Origin: Acinetobacter guillouiae CIP 63.46
GTDB lineage: Bacteria > Pseudomonadota > Gammaproteobacteria > Pseudomonadales > Moraxellaceae
Length of the DNA: 64,000 nt
NCBI RefSeq assembly: GCF_000368145.1
Contig: NZ_KB849287.1
Location: 62,001-126,000, forward strand
Direction of reading: 5' to 3'
The notes beneath the pieces are model-generated. The model was not told the origin of the DNA, did not search any database, and saw nothing but the letters and a program-made list of their open reading frames with translations. Each line of letters begins with the position of its first letter. Position 1 is the stretch's first letter. The translations under genes were made by a program, and so were the position numbers. Of the stretch, positions 25,024 to 33,155 are shown piece after piece.

Positions 25024-27396
25024 ATGACTGACTTAGTTCAGCAGTTGGCAAGTGAACTTGCCGTACGTCCAAACCAAGTAGAAGCTGCCATTAAACTGAT
25101 AGATGAAGGCTCTAGTGTTCCATTTATTGCACGTTACCGTAAAGAAGTAACGCAAGGCTTAGACGACATCCAATTACGCCAACTTGATACACGCCTTGTT
25201 TATCTACGTGATTTATTTGAACGCCGTGAAAAAGTAATCGAATCATTAAAAGAACAAAATAAGCTCTCTGATGACTTACTTGCTCGGGTAAATGGCGCTG
25301 AAACAAAAAATGCATTAGAAGAACTTTACGCACCGTACCGTCCAAAACGTACCAGTAAATCATTCAAAGCGAGAGAAGCAGGATTAGGGGAATTTGCTGA
25401 GAAAATTATCGCAGAGCAAATTGATCCGACTGAAGCTTTGGCTGGTTTTAGCCATGAAGAATACCCAGATGTTGAAAGCCAATTAGACGCGATTCAACAC
25501 ATCATCATTGATGACTGGGCACAAAATATTTCATTAACCACGGAACTTAAATCAACATTTGCCAAAACAGCGGTGTTAAAAAGTTTAGTGGCATCTGATG
25601 AGAAAAAAGAAGTCGGTAAGAAATTCCGTGATTACTTTGATTTCTCTGAAAATTTAAATAAAGTTCCTTCGCATCGTTTATTGGCAATGCTACGTGGCCG
25701 CCAAGAAAATGTATTGGGTCTTAAAGTTGATGGTGATGATCATGCACCACTTGCACGTATTGAAACTGAATACGCGCTTGAAAGTGTTCAGCCACAAGCA
25801 CGTCAAGATTTCTTAAAGCAAATTGCAAAACTGTTTTGGTTAGGTAAAATTCGCCCAACGATTGAGCATTCTTTGTTGACTGAAAAGCGCCTTGCAGCAG
25901 AATCAGAAGCAATGGACGTGTTTGCAGAAAACTTACGTCATTTATTGCTTTCTGCACCTGCAGGTTCACGTACAACTTTAGGTGTTGACCCTGGTATTCG
26001 TACAGGGGTGAAACTGGCGGTTGTTTCAAATTCAGGTGATGTGCTTGCGCATAGCACAATTTATCCATTTGCACCAAAAGAAGATAAAGCAGGTTCGATT
26101 GCTGAGCTTGCACGTCTTTGTCGTGAATTTAATGTCGATTTAATTGCGATTGGCAATGGTACTGCGAGTCGTGAAACTGAAGCTGTTGTTGCAGAAATGA
26201 TGGCTGCAAATGCGGATCTTACATTAACGCGTGTTTCAGTAAGTGAAGCGGGTGCATCTGTTTACTCAGCATCAGAATTGGCTTCTGCTGAACTGCCTGA
26301 GCTTGATGTTGCGATTCGTGGTGCTGTTTCAATTGCCCGCCGTTTACAAGATCCATTGGCTGAACTGGTAAAAATTGACCCTAAATCTATTGGTGTAGGT
26401 CAATATCAGCATGATGTGAATCAAACCAATTTGGCAAAAACATTAGATGCTGTGGTTGAAGACTGTGTGAATGCGGTGGGTGTAGATGTAAATACAGCAT
26501 CTCCAGCAATCTTGGGCTATATCGCAGGTTTAAATAAAGCCATTGCACAGCAAATTGTAGATTACCGTAAAGAAAATGGTCGTTTTGACAATCGTCAAGC
26601 ATTGAAAAATGTACCACGTTTAGGCGAGCGCACATTTGAGCAAGCTGCTGGTTTCTTACGTATTCAAGATGGCTCAGAACCTTTAGATGCATCATCTGTT
26701 CACCCTGAATCGTATGGTTTGGTCAACAAAATTGTTGAAGCGAAAGCGACCACAGTGAAAGATATCATTGGTAATACAGAAATTATTCGTCAAGTGAAAG
26801 CAGAAGATTTTGCTGACGACAAATTTGGTCTACCAACAATTCAAGATGTGTTAAGCGAGTTGGAAAAACCAGGTCGCGACCCTCGTCCAGAGTTCCGTAC
26901 AGCAAAATTCCGTGAAGATATCACTGAAGTCAGTCAATTGACTGAAGGGATGCAGCTTGAGGGTGTGATTACCAATGTGACTAACTTCGGTGCATTCGTC
27001 GATGTTGGTGTGCATCAAGATGGTCTAATACATATTTCAGAACTTGCCAATGAATTTGTTTCTGATCCACATAAAGTTGTGAAACCAGGGCAAATCGTAC
27101 AAGTACGTGTGTTGACAGTAGATGCTGAGCGAAATCGCGTGAATTTATCGATGCGCCCAGAAGGTTCGGAAGCACCAGCTAAAGCACCACGTCAAAAGCG
27201 TGAGTTCAATAACAATGAACAACGTGGTGAGCGTAAGCCTCAGGGTAAACGTCCACAGCAAGGTCGTCCAAACCATGACAATAAAGACAAAGCACCACGT
27301 CATGACAAGAAACCACAAGCAGCTAAACCTCAAGAAAACAAAATTGGTGGTTTAGGTGCGTTGTTATTACAAGCAGGGATTAAAGGATCTAAATAA
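25024..27396 (+). CDS. tex: Tex RNA-binding transcription accessory protein
   Basis: A 790-residue Tex protein. The N-terminal helical region has RPNQVEAAIKLIDEGSSVPF and the family motif FIARYRKEVTQGLDDIQLRQ. It is followed by a YqgF/RNase H-like domain with LGVDPGIRTGVKLAVV, helix-hairpin-helix motifs (about residues 490-570, GYIAGLNKAIAQQIVDYRKE) and a C-terminal S1 domain VITNVTNFGAFVDVGVHQDG. The tail is basic and Gln/Arg/Pro-rich. Tex binds nucleic acid and is implicated in transcription and expression of toxin or stress genes. ATG 25024 is preferred to GTG 25009. Monocistronic with its own terminator. Confidence 0.95.
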   Translation: MTDLVQQLASELAVRPNQVEAAIKLIDEGSSVPFIARYRKEVTQGLDDIQLRQLDTRLVYLRDLFERREKVIESLKEQNKLSDDLLARVNGAETKNALEELYAPYRPKRTSKSFKAREAGLGEFAEKIIAEQIDPTEALAGFSHEEYPDVESQLDAIQHIIIDDWAQNISLTTELKSTFAKTAVLKSLVASDEKKEVGKKFRDYFDFSENLNKVPSHRLLAMLRGRQENVLGLKVDGDDHAPLARIETEYALESVQPQARQDFLKQIAKLFWLGKIRPTIEHSLLTEKRLAAESEAMDVFAENLRHLLLSAPAGSRTTLGVDPGIRTGVKLAVVSNSGDVLAHSTIYPFAPKEDKAGSIAELARLCREFNVDLIAIGNGTASRETEAVVAEMMAANADLTLTRVSVSEAGASVYSASELASAELPELDVAIRGAVSIARRLQDPLAELVKIDPKSIGVGQYQHDVNQTNLAKTLDAVVEDCVNAVGVDVNTASPAILGYIAGLNKAIAQQIVDYRKENGRFDNRQALKNVPRLGERTFEQAAGFLRIQDGSEPLDASSVHPESYGLVNKIVEAKATTVKDIIGNTEIIRQVKAEDFADDKFGLPTIQDVLSELEKPGRDPRPEFRTAKFREDITEVSQLTEGMQLEGVITNVTNFGAFVDVGVHQDGLIHISELANEFVSDPHKVVKPGQIVQVRVLTVDAERNRVNLSMRPEGSEAPAKAPRQKREFNNNEQRGERKPQGKRPQQGRPNHDNKDKAPRHDKKPQAAKPQENKIGGLGALLLQAGIKGSK

Positions 27397-27416
27397 GCCT
27401 TAATTTCTCCATAAAG

Positions 27417-27440
27417 AAACCGCCGTAAGGCGGTTTTTTT
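27417..27440. terminator. Terminator between tex and the merR gene
   Basis: AAACCGCC, loop GTAA, GGCGGTTTTTTT, placed between convergent genes. Confidence 0.92.
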
Positions 27441-27445
27441 ATGGA

Positions 27446-27823
27446 TTAGACAATTGCGGAAAGATCACAATCTTTTTTAAATGGACATGCTTCCCCGACC
27501 ACAAGATTTTCAAGTAGATTTTGAATATTTTGTAATTGGAGAATTTTTTCACCAATGACACTGAGCTTGTCTTTTAAAATCATATGAAATTGTTCTGCTG
27601 GAATTTCATTGACGTTGACCAAGTCTAAAATCTGTTTAATTTCAGCCAAAGTAAAACCTAAATTTTTAGCGACTTGAATCAGTTGTAATTGCTGTAAGTC
27701 TTGTTTTGAATAATCCTTATAACCATTATTTCGTGTCAATGGGCGGATAAGATCAAGCTTTTCATAAAAACGAATGGTATCCCGACTGAGATTTAATTGC
27801 TCTGATAATTCACCGATTAACAT
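27446..27823 (-). CDS. MerR-family transcriptional regulator
   Basis: A 125-residue MerR-type regulator. The N-terminus MLIGELSEQLNLS, RDTIRFYEKLDLIRP and NGYKDYSKQDLQQLQLIQVA form the winged helix-turn-helix, followed by GFTLAEIKQILDLV and a coiled coil (about 80-108) for dimerisation. The C-terminal tail has two cysteines in EACPFKKDCDL, which could bind a metal or sense redox, though this is not the known cadmium, copper or mercury pattern. ATG 27821-27823 with GGAG upstream is preferred. It is divergent from an SDR gene whose promoter has a MerR-type spacer and dyad, so it probably controls that gene. Confidence 0.88.
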   Translation of the reverse strand: MLIGELSEQLNLSRDTIRFYEKLDLIRPLTRNNGYKDYSKQDLQQLQLIQVAKNLGFTLAEIKQILDLVNVNEIPAEQFHMILKDKLSVIGEKILQLQNIQNLLENLVVGEACPFKKDCDLSAIV

Positions 27824-27859
27824 CACTTGCTCCAAATTTTATGTATTTGCAAGAAACAC

Positions 27860-27891
27860 TTGACTGTGGAGTGTACTCCATCCTTTAGCTT
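27860..27891 (+). promoter_or_regulatory. MerR-type promoter with central dyad, facing the SDR gene
   Basis: TTGACT at 27860-27865 and TAGCTT at 27886-27891 are a plausible -35 and -10 separated by 20 bases, longer than the usual 17. The spacer contains the perfect dyad TGGAGT-GT-ACTCCA (27867-27880). A 19-20 base spacer with the operator inside it is the hallmark of MerR-regulated promoters. It lies 32 bases upstream of the SDR start. Confidence 0.75.
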
Positions 27892-27922
27892 AAGTGTGAG
27901 CATATAAAGGGTGTATAAAGTG

Positions 27923-29014
27923 ATGCAAGATAATCAAAGTGTAGAAAAAGTTGCTTTGGTGGTTGGTGCAACAGGGTTTATTGGTAAATTTCTTGTAGCA
28001 CGATTACTTCAAAGCAATGACCAAGTTTTTGCTTTGTGTCGTCGTCTGGATCAGCAAGAGCCGAGTTTGAGAGCGTGGCTGGAAAAACAAGGAATAAGTC
28101 ATCAAAAGTTATTCTGTCTACAAGGCGATGTTACCTTGCCTGATTTGGGTATTTCAGCTGAAGATTGGAAACGGCTTGCTGAGGTAAATTATTTATTTAA
28201 TACCAGTGCATTATTTGCATGGAATCTTTCGATACAACAGGCAAGGGAAGTTAATGTTAAGGGCTTAATCAATTTACTTGAATGCGTAAACGAGCATTGC
28301 CAATTGAAACGGGCAATTCATCTTTCTGGTTATATGTTGACACTCACTCAGCACTTACAAGATGCTGGAGTCTGTTTAGAAAATATCGAGAGTACGAATT
28401 GGAGGCGGGTGTACCAAAAACTGGGTGCTTATGAGGCTTCTAAAATTGAAGCTCATTTTGCCTGGATAAAATGCGCGCAACAGTTGAAAATTGACTGGAC
28501 AGTGATTCATCCTGCAACAGTGGTAGGGGATGAAAATTCTGGTGAAATTGCAAAAAACCAACCAATTGCTCATCTGATTACCCAGCTTAAACAGGGTAAA
28601 ATGACCGCAATTCCTGCAACCCCTCAGCATTATTTACCTTTGGTTTCAGTGACCATGTTGGTCAATGCGATATTCAAAGCATCACAGGATCAACTTGCAA
28701 TTCACCAAGATATATTGATTGCCAATCCTACTCAGATTTCTTTACAAGCTCTTATTGACAATGCGGCTCACAGATTAAATCTAAAAGCACCGCAATATTT
28801 TGTTTCGCTACGCATCTTAAAATTGATTTTAAGATGGAAGTGGCTTGCTCAAAAGCTGGATCTATCTGCTGAGATGTTGAGCTTTATCCGAACTGAGCAA
28901 TTAAATATGGATCAGTTTTTAACATTAAATCAGAAATGGCAAATACCAGAAACCAATCTTAAACAGACCATTGCACTGACTGCAGAATGGGTGGATCGGA
29001 ATCATCAGTTCTAG
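27923..29014 (+). CDS. Extended SDR (NAD-dependent epimerase/reductase-like) under MerR control
   Basis: A 363-residue extended short-chain dehydrogenase. The Rossmann motif is VVGATGFIGKFLVARLL, then the dinucleotide-specificity Arg pair in ALCRRLDQ, and the active-site pair is in YEASK (Tyr-x3-Lys). The N-terminal part resembles the thioester-reductase/fatty acyl reductase-like group (NVKGLINLLECVN; LQGDVTLPDLGIS), but the substrate is not readable. ATG 27923 is preferred; an in-frame GTG at 27911 is weaker. It is followed by a bidirectional hairpin. A role in lipid or aldehyde metabolism is inference from its neighbourhood with acr1. Confidence 0.75.
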   Translation: MQDNQSVEKVALVVGATGFIGKFLVARLLQSNDQVFALCRRLDQQEPSLRAWLEKQGISHQKLFCLQGDVTLPDLGISAEDWKRLAEVNYLFNTSALFAWNLSIQQAREVNVKGLINLLECVNEHCQLKRAIHLSGYMLTLTQHLQDAGVCLENIESTNWRRVYQKLGAYEASKIEAHFAWIKCAQQLKIDWTVIHPATVVGDENSGEIAKNQPIAHLITQLKQGKMTAIPATPQHYLPLVSVTMLVNAIFKASQDQLAIHQDILIANPTQISLQALIDNAAHRLNLKAPQYFVSLRILKLILRWKWLAQKLDLSAEMLSFIRTEQLNMDQFLTLNQKWQIPETNLKQTIALTAEWVDRNHQF

Positions 29015-29016
29015 TA

Positions 29017-29052
29017 ATAAATTGCCCATTTCAATAAATGGGCAGTTTATTA
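29017..29052. terminator. Bidirectional hairpin between convergent SDR genes
   Basis: TGCCCATTT (29023-29031), loop CAAT, AAATGGGCA (29036-29044), with AATAAAT before and GTTTATTATT after. Confidence 0.7.
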
Positions 29053-29808
29053 TTAACGTGTTGTATAACCACCATTGGCAAAAATAGTTTGACCTGTAAT
29101 CCACCAACCCTCTGTCACTAAAAAGCGTACCAAAGGTTCAATATCTTCAATCTTGGTTAGACCACCCAGTGCAGAGGCAGATTTATGATAGGCCACGGCT
29201 TCAGGCGCTTCTTGACCATAGAAAAATGGTGTATCCATTGGACCCGGTGCAACAGCAGTGACGGAAATACCACGATCGCCGTACTCTTTCGATGCTGCAC
29301 GTGTATAGTGCTCCACAGGTGCTTTTAAGCCTTCATAGGTTGAATATAATCCTGTGTAGGCTGCTAAAAGACTGGTCACGATAGAACAAATTTTTCCACC
29401 ATTGTTAAGATGTTTACCCGCAGATTGGATGAAGAAATAGGCAATTTTATTGTTAATGTCATTCATTGAATCAAACTCTTGTTCTGTTGTTTCAATCAAT
29501 GGTTTTTTAAGTACGCGTCCTACGGTATTAATCGCGATATCGACACCACCAAAGATTTCTTTGGCTTTGATGAACAATGTTTCGATATTTTGAATATTAG
29601 AGAGGTCTGCTTGTATCAACGTTGCATTAACACCAAGTTGTTCAACGGCTTTGAGTGTTTCTTCTGCATCTTTTTGGGTTTCTAGGCTGTTGTAGTGAAT
29701 GACAAGATTTGCTCCTTGTTCTGCAAATTTTCGCGCGATCAGACCACCTAGGTTTTTAGCGCCACCCGTAATAATCACTGTTTTATCTTTTAAGCTATGC
29801 TGCATCAT
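29053..29808 (-). CDS. Classical SDR family oxidoreductase
   Basis: A 251-residue classical SDR. The cofactor motif is TGGAKNLGG (TGxxxxxGG), the NNAG-like position is INTVGRV, and the catalytic residues are in SIVTSLLAAYTGLYSTYEGL with the final K, giving Ser and Tyr-x3-Lys. LVIHYNS suggests NADPH preference is weak. The C-terminus has the family end GWWITGQTIFANGGYTTR. The substrate is unknown. It is divergent from a LysR gene and has GGAG at good spacing before ATG 29806-29808 (an ATG follows directly). Confidence 0.88.
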   Translation of the reverse strand: MMQHSLKDKTVIITGGAKNLGGLIARKFAEQGANLVIHYNSLETQKDAEETLKAVEQLGVNATLIQADLSNIQNIETLFIKAKEIFGGVDIAINTVGRVLKKPLIETTEQEFDSMNDINNKIAYFFIQSAGKHLNNGGKICSIVTSLLAAYTGLYSTYEGLKAPVEHYTRAASKEYGDRGISVTAVAPGPMDTPFFYGQEAPEAVAYHKSASALGGLTKIEDIEPLVRFLVTEGWWITGQTIFANGGYTTR

Positions 29809-29861
29809 TTTTATTCTCCAATTTTGATAAATGATGCTGAAATTCTAAAAGCTATTTTTTG

Positions 29862-29880
29862 TTCTAAATAGTGATTAGAA
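29862..29880. promoter_or_regulatory. LysR-type dyad in the SDR/LysR divergent gap
   Basis: TTCTAA (29862-29867) and TTAGAA (29875-29880) form a perfect dyad with a seven-base centre, and ATTCTAA also occurs once more at 29842-29848. Interrupted dyads of this size in a LysR divergent gap are typical regulator binding sites. Confidence 0.55.
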
Positions 29881-29913
29881 TCGAATAGATTGTTTGAAAA
29901 AGTTGAATAATAA

Positions 29914-30810
29914 ATGGATAAAATTGACCGGCTAAAAATTTTTTGCTTAGTTGCGGAAAAGCATTCATTTGCCCAAGTCGCTAAAACGCTGGATTTACCA
30001 CGTTCAACAATTACCTATGCAATACAAGGCTTAGAAAAAGAATATCAAGTATTGTTATTTAATCGAACCACACGAAAAGTTAACTTAACCAATGATGGGG
30101 TTCAGTTTCTTAAAGAAGTTCAACAATTGATTTTTCAGGCTGAAGGGCTAAATAAGTTTAAATTAAAAAACCGTCAATATAAGGGACAAGTTAAAATTGG
30201 CTTACCGTTAAGAATTTCAACGCAATATCTTCTTCCTTATCTGCATGAATTCTATGCAAAGTATCCGAATATTAAAGTCTCAATTTATAGCCACGATCAT
30301 TATTCAGATTTAATTGAACAGAGACTGGATTGTGTGCTTCGTGTTGGAAATGTGATGAATGAAAATCTAATTGTGAGGCCTATCACAGAGGTTGATTTAT
30401 ATACGGTGGCTGCTCCAGAATACTTAAATACATTGGAGAATGCTTTAGAAACAGAACCGTTAAATCAGCATATTATGATCGGTTATCAAATGAAAAATAT
30501 GGATTCAGATTTTGGAAGTCTGGTTTTTAAAGATACCCAGATCAAACTTCCTTATCAACTTTCAGTTGAGGATACCGAAAGTTATTTACATGCGGGCTTG
30601 CAGGGGTTGGGGATTATTCAGATTCCAGCTTTTGATGCAATCCCGTTTATCGAGACCAAAAGATTAACCAGAATATTTGAGCACGAAGCATGTCTAAAAA
30701 TACCCATCAATTTTCTTTTTTTAGAAAGAAAGTATCGACCAGTATATTTCCAATTCTTTATTGATTGGTTGGAAAGCTTACTCAAGCGTAAACTTTCCAT
30801 GACATCTTAA
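29914..30810 (+). CDS. LysR-family transcriptional regulator
   Basis: A 298-residue LTTR. The N-terminal HTH includes RLKIFCLVAEKHSFAQVAKT, LPRSTITYAIQGLEKEYQVL and LFNRTTRKVNLTNDG. The effector domain begins around residue 90 (QVKIGLPLRISTQYLLPYL). It is of the AaeR/PecT-like group in which the second domain has DCVLRVGNVMNENLIVRPI. It is divergent from an SDR gene, the usual position for a regulator of that gene. Its stop is two bases from the end of the convergent acr1 gene, with no terminator between. Confidence 0.9.
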   Translation: MDKIDRLKIFCLVAEKHSFAQVAKTLDLPRSTITYAIQGLEKEYQVLLFNRTTRKVNLTNDGVQFLKEVQQLIFQAEGLNKFKLKNRQYKGQVKIGLPLRISTQYLLPYLHEFYAKYPNIKVSIYSHDHYSDLIEQRLDCVLRVGNVMNENLIVRPITEVDLYTVAAPEYLNTLENALETEPLNQHIMIGYQMKNMDSDFGSLVFKDTQIKLPYQLSVEDTESYLHAGLQGLGIIQIPAFDAIPFIETKRLTRIFEHEACLKIPINFLFLERKYRPVYFQFFIDWLESLLKRKLSMTS

Positions 30811-30812
30811 GC

Positions 30813-31700
30813 TTACCAATGCTCACCTGGGAACAAACGCGCATATGCTCTTTGTACCAGATTCAATTTTTGTGGCTCACCCACAGACGCAGTAGAACTT
30901 GGGAACAAATTAAAGCCAATTGACATTAATTTGTTATTGATTCCAGGCGCAATCGAATAAGTAATAGAAGCTAAACGGCCTAAGTTTGTCGCAACTTTCT
31001 TCGGTCGTTTCACAATCGCATATGCCACTAAATCTGCTGCTTGTTCAGGCGAAAGTGTTGGTACATATTTATAAATTTTAGTCGGTGCAATCATCGGCGT
31101 GCGGACTAAAGGCATATAAACTGAAGTAATCGCAATTTTATGTGAATGTACTTCCGCAGATAAACAACGGCTAAATGCATCCAATGCTGCTTTTGATGCA
31201 ACATAAGCAGAGAAGCGAGTTGCATTCGCCAAAACACCAATTGAACTGATATTGATAATTTGACCGTCTTTACGAACCATCATTTGCGGTAAAATATTCA
31301 AAACTAAACGAACTGCGCCAAAGTAATTCAGCTGCATCGTACGTTCAAAATCATGGAAACGGTCAACAGATTCATGTACCGCGCGGCGAATCGAGCGACC
31401 TGCGTTATTGATCAAAATATCAATATGATCAACAGAGGCAATGATTTGTTTAGACACTTCATCAATAGCATCCATATCATTTAGGTCGCAAGGGAAAATA
31501 TCAGCCTGCCCACCTTCAGCCTGAATTTCAGCTTGAACTTCTTTCAATGTTTCTTCAGTACGAGACACTAAAAGTACATGTGCACCTGCTGCTGCGAGTT
31601 TTTTTGCAACCGTTAAACCGATACCACTAGATGCACCTGTGATTAGTGCAATTTTACCTTGAACCTTTTTTTGAAAAAGTTGCTCTAATTTTTGATTCAT
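30813..31700 (-). CDS. acr1: Fatty acyl-CoA reductase Acr1
   Basis: A 295-residue SDR that matches the Acr1 aldehyde-forming acyl-CoA reductase of Acinetobacter from memory of its sequence and length. The cofactor motif is ITGASSGIG, NNAG is in LINNAGRS, and the catalytic set is Ser in INISSIG and Tyr-x3-Lys in YVASK. The ends AIVKRPKKVATNLGRLASIT and SIGFNLFPSS and LFPGEHW are characteristic. Acr1 reduces long-chain acyl-CoA to fatty aldehyde using NADPH, the first step to fatty alcohols and wax esters. It is monocistronic. The other wax-ester enzyme (WS/DGAT) is not in this window. Confidence 0.93.
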   Translation of the reverse strand: MNQKLEQLFQKKVQGKIALITGASSGIGLTVAKKLAAAGAHVLLVSRTEETLKEVQAEIQAEGGQADIFPCDLNDMDAIDEVSKQIIASVDHIDILINNAGRSIRRAVHESVDRFHDFERTMQLNYFGAVRLVLNILPQMMVRKDGQIINISSIGVLANATRFSAYVASKAALDAFSRCLSAEVHSHKIAITSVYMPLVRTPMIAPTKIYKYVPTLSPEQAADLVAYAIVKRPKKVATNLGRLASITYSIAPGINNKLMSIGFNLFPSSTASVGEPQKLNLVQRAYARLFPGEHW

Positions 31701-31820
31701 AGCTATTTTCCTGATTCTACTGGCATAAATATATGCTGTATTTTTTGTTTCGGGTGATTGGGTCTTTGTTTAAAAGATGATCACTTTTGTTGGAAGGCAA
31801 TAATATACAAAAAAAATAAA

Positions 31821-31873
31821 AATACTAGTATTAAGTGACTGAATTTATAAAATATTTTTAGAGTAAATACTCT
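31821..31873. promoter_or_regulatory. Two dyads upstream of acr1
   Basis: AATACTAGTATT at 31821-31832 is a perfect 12-base palindrome and AGAGTAAATACTCT at 31860-31873 is a perfect 14-base one; both contain TACT. They could be an operator for acr1, but no regulator is identified. Confidence 0.4.
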
Positions 31874-31998
31874 ATTATATTTTTACTTATTTCGTGATTT
31901 TTACCATATAAAAATGAGTATTAAAAGCAAAAAATCAATCTTGTTGTATAAAACATAACCAAATAAATTCACTTGAAAATTTGAATATATTTTTAAGT

Positions 31999-32024
31999 AA
32001 ACAGAGTTTATTTCAACTCTGTTT
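31999..32024 (-). terminator. Hairpin after the second Sel1 gene
   Basis: AAACAGAGTT and AACTCTGTTT form a ten-pair stem with loop TATTTC. It lies 33 bases after the stop of the minus-strand gene; the following U-tract is weak. Confidence 0.55.
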
Positions 32025-32057
32025 ATAGGTGGATATATGTAATATTTTTATCATGAT

Positions 32058-32411
32058 TTATGAAAAAGCAAGCTCATCATATGCTTTTTTTAATTGTTCT
32101 TTGGCGTGGGTATGACCTTGATGTGCAGCTTGTTCAAGCCACTTTTCTGCATGACTATAACTTCGGTCTAACCCAAGTTGTCCATTTAAGTAGCTGAGTC
32201 CCATTTTATACTGAGCTTCTTGATCTCCACGTAAAGCAGCTCTTAAGTAGCACCACATAGCATTACGATTTGCGATTTCATCTAAACTTAGATTTTGATC
32301 TTCAAAATGATGTGCTTGCGCTTTTTCGAGAGCAGCTTCGGAAACATTCTGTTCAAATGCCCGGCGAGATGTTGAATCTCCTAAAAAACGGTTAAAAATA
32401 TGTACCAACAT
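32058..32411 (-). CDS. Sel1-repeat protein, paralogue of the one at 5010-5408
   Basis: A 117-residue protein with two Sel1 repeats: AMWCYLRAALRGDQEAQYKM and AEKWLEQAAHQGHTHAKEQL. The pattern GLSYLNGQLGLDR matches GMIYLQGQLGLSP of the copy at 5010. The N-terminus MLVHIFNRFLGDSTSRRAF is different from that copy and somewhat hydrophobic but not a clear signal peptide. ATG 32409-32411 has AAGGAGG six bases upstream, which settles the start, although the frame is open further to 32462. Function unknown; Sel1 repeats bind proteins. Confidence 0.8.
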   Translation of the reverse strand: MLVHIFNRFLGDSTSRRAFEQNVSEAALEKAQAHHFEDQNLSLDEIANRNAMWCYLRAALRGDQEAQYKMGLSYLNGQLGLDRSYSHAEKWLEQAAHQGHTHAKEQLKKAYDELAFS

Positions 32412-32550
32412 ATACAACCTCCTTGCTAATCCATTAACAAAGTAAAAGAGACTGCTAATCACAAAAAAATGATTAGATATAATTAATCTAGCTGATTTTT
32501 TTCACTTTGCAAATAGTTAAATGTAATTTGTCAATTGCGATTTTTACACA

Positions 32551-32578
32551 TTTGTTAAAAAATACATTATTTAACAAA
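32551..32578. promoter_or_regulatory. Dyad in the Sel1/czcI divergent gap
   Basis: TTTGTTAAA (32551-32559) and TTTAACAAA (32570-32578) are perfect nine-base inverted repeats with a ten-base centre. They lie between divergent genes, 100 bases before czcI, and could be an operator for either gene. Confidence 0.4.
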
Positions 32579-32678
32579 CCAGCAATTTTTATTTAAAGTA
32601 TTAAATCACGCACTGTAATTTTATTACATTGAGAAAATTTGCTATATTTAGGTTGTTTTTTGATTTCGGATAGAATCT

Positions 32679-33155
32679 GTGAAACGCTCAAGTGTTTTCA
32701 TCACAGTCTTGCTTAGTTTGTTTATGTTCCAAAGTCTTTGGAATGTAGCGGCGGCTTTTTGTGATCATGAAAATACTGCGCTTCCATCACAAAGATTAAT
32801 TAGTCAACATTTTGGGCACCATAATGCGCCTGATTGTACTCAAGATCAGCAACAGCATCCGCAGCTATTGGATGTGTATGGGATAGATAAACCGATTTCT
32901 GATCAGTCCGCGTCAAAACAATTATCAGCACACCAACATGATGTACGTTCCAATGATTTCCTTAATCATATAAATGATGATCATCGTGACCATTTGCCTT
33001 CCTTTGCGCATTTTATTGTGGTTGATGATCAGCAACAAACAGCGCAGCCTAAGTTTATAGGCTACCCTGAATCCCGCTTTATTGGCTGGAATAATTTGTA
33101 CCAGTCACCCGATCTATATTTGCCTAATCCTCCGCCTCTCTCATCCCCGCTATAA
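32679..33155 (+). CDS. czcI: CzcI-like secreted protein of the czc operon
   Basis: A 158-residue exported protein with signal peptide MKRSSVFITVLLSLFMFQSL and following WNVAAA. The next part, CDHENTAL...HFGHHNAPDC, has the Cys-His pattern CxHE...HFGHH seen in CzcI proteins, small periplasmic or regulatory proteins encoded before czcCBA. His residues are dense through the middle (HQHD, HRDHLPSFAHF). Its role in metal control is inferred from the family. The start is GTG at 32679. The gene is followed after 58 bases by czcC and lies next to possible attenuator hairpins. Confidence 0.75.
   Translation: MKRSSVFITVLLSLFMFQSLWNVAAAFCDHENTALPSQRLISQHFGHHNAPDCTQDQQQHPQLLDVYGIDKPISDQSASKQLSAHQHDVRSNDFLNHINDDHRDHLPSFAHFIVVDDQQQTAQPKFIGYPESRFIGWNNLYQSPDLYLPNPPPLSSPL

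Larger units (their letters stand above)
31701..32057. other. AT-rich region upstream of acr1, with dyads
   Basis: No gene is seen. It holds two perfect dyads, AATACTAGTATT (31821-31832) and AGAGTAAATACTCT (31860-31873), about 120-175 bases upstream of the acr1 start, and a hairpin near 32010. The base composition is strongly AT-rich. Confidence 0.5.

Noticed and set aside
25721-26695. Minus-strand frames inside tex
   Set aside because: They are His/Leu/Gln-rich by-products of antisense reading of tex and have no ribosome-binding sites.
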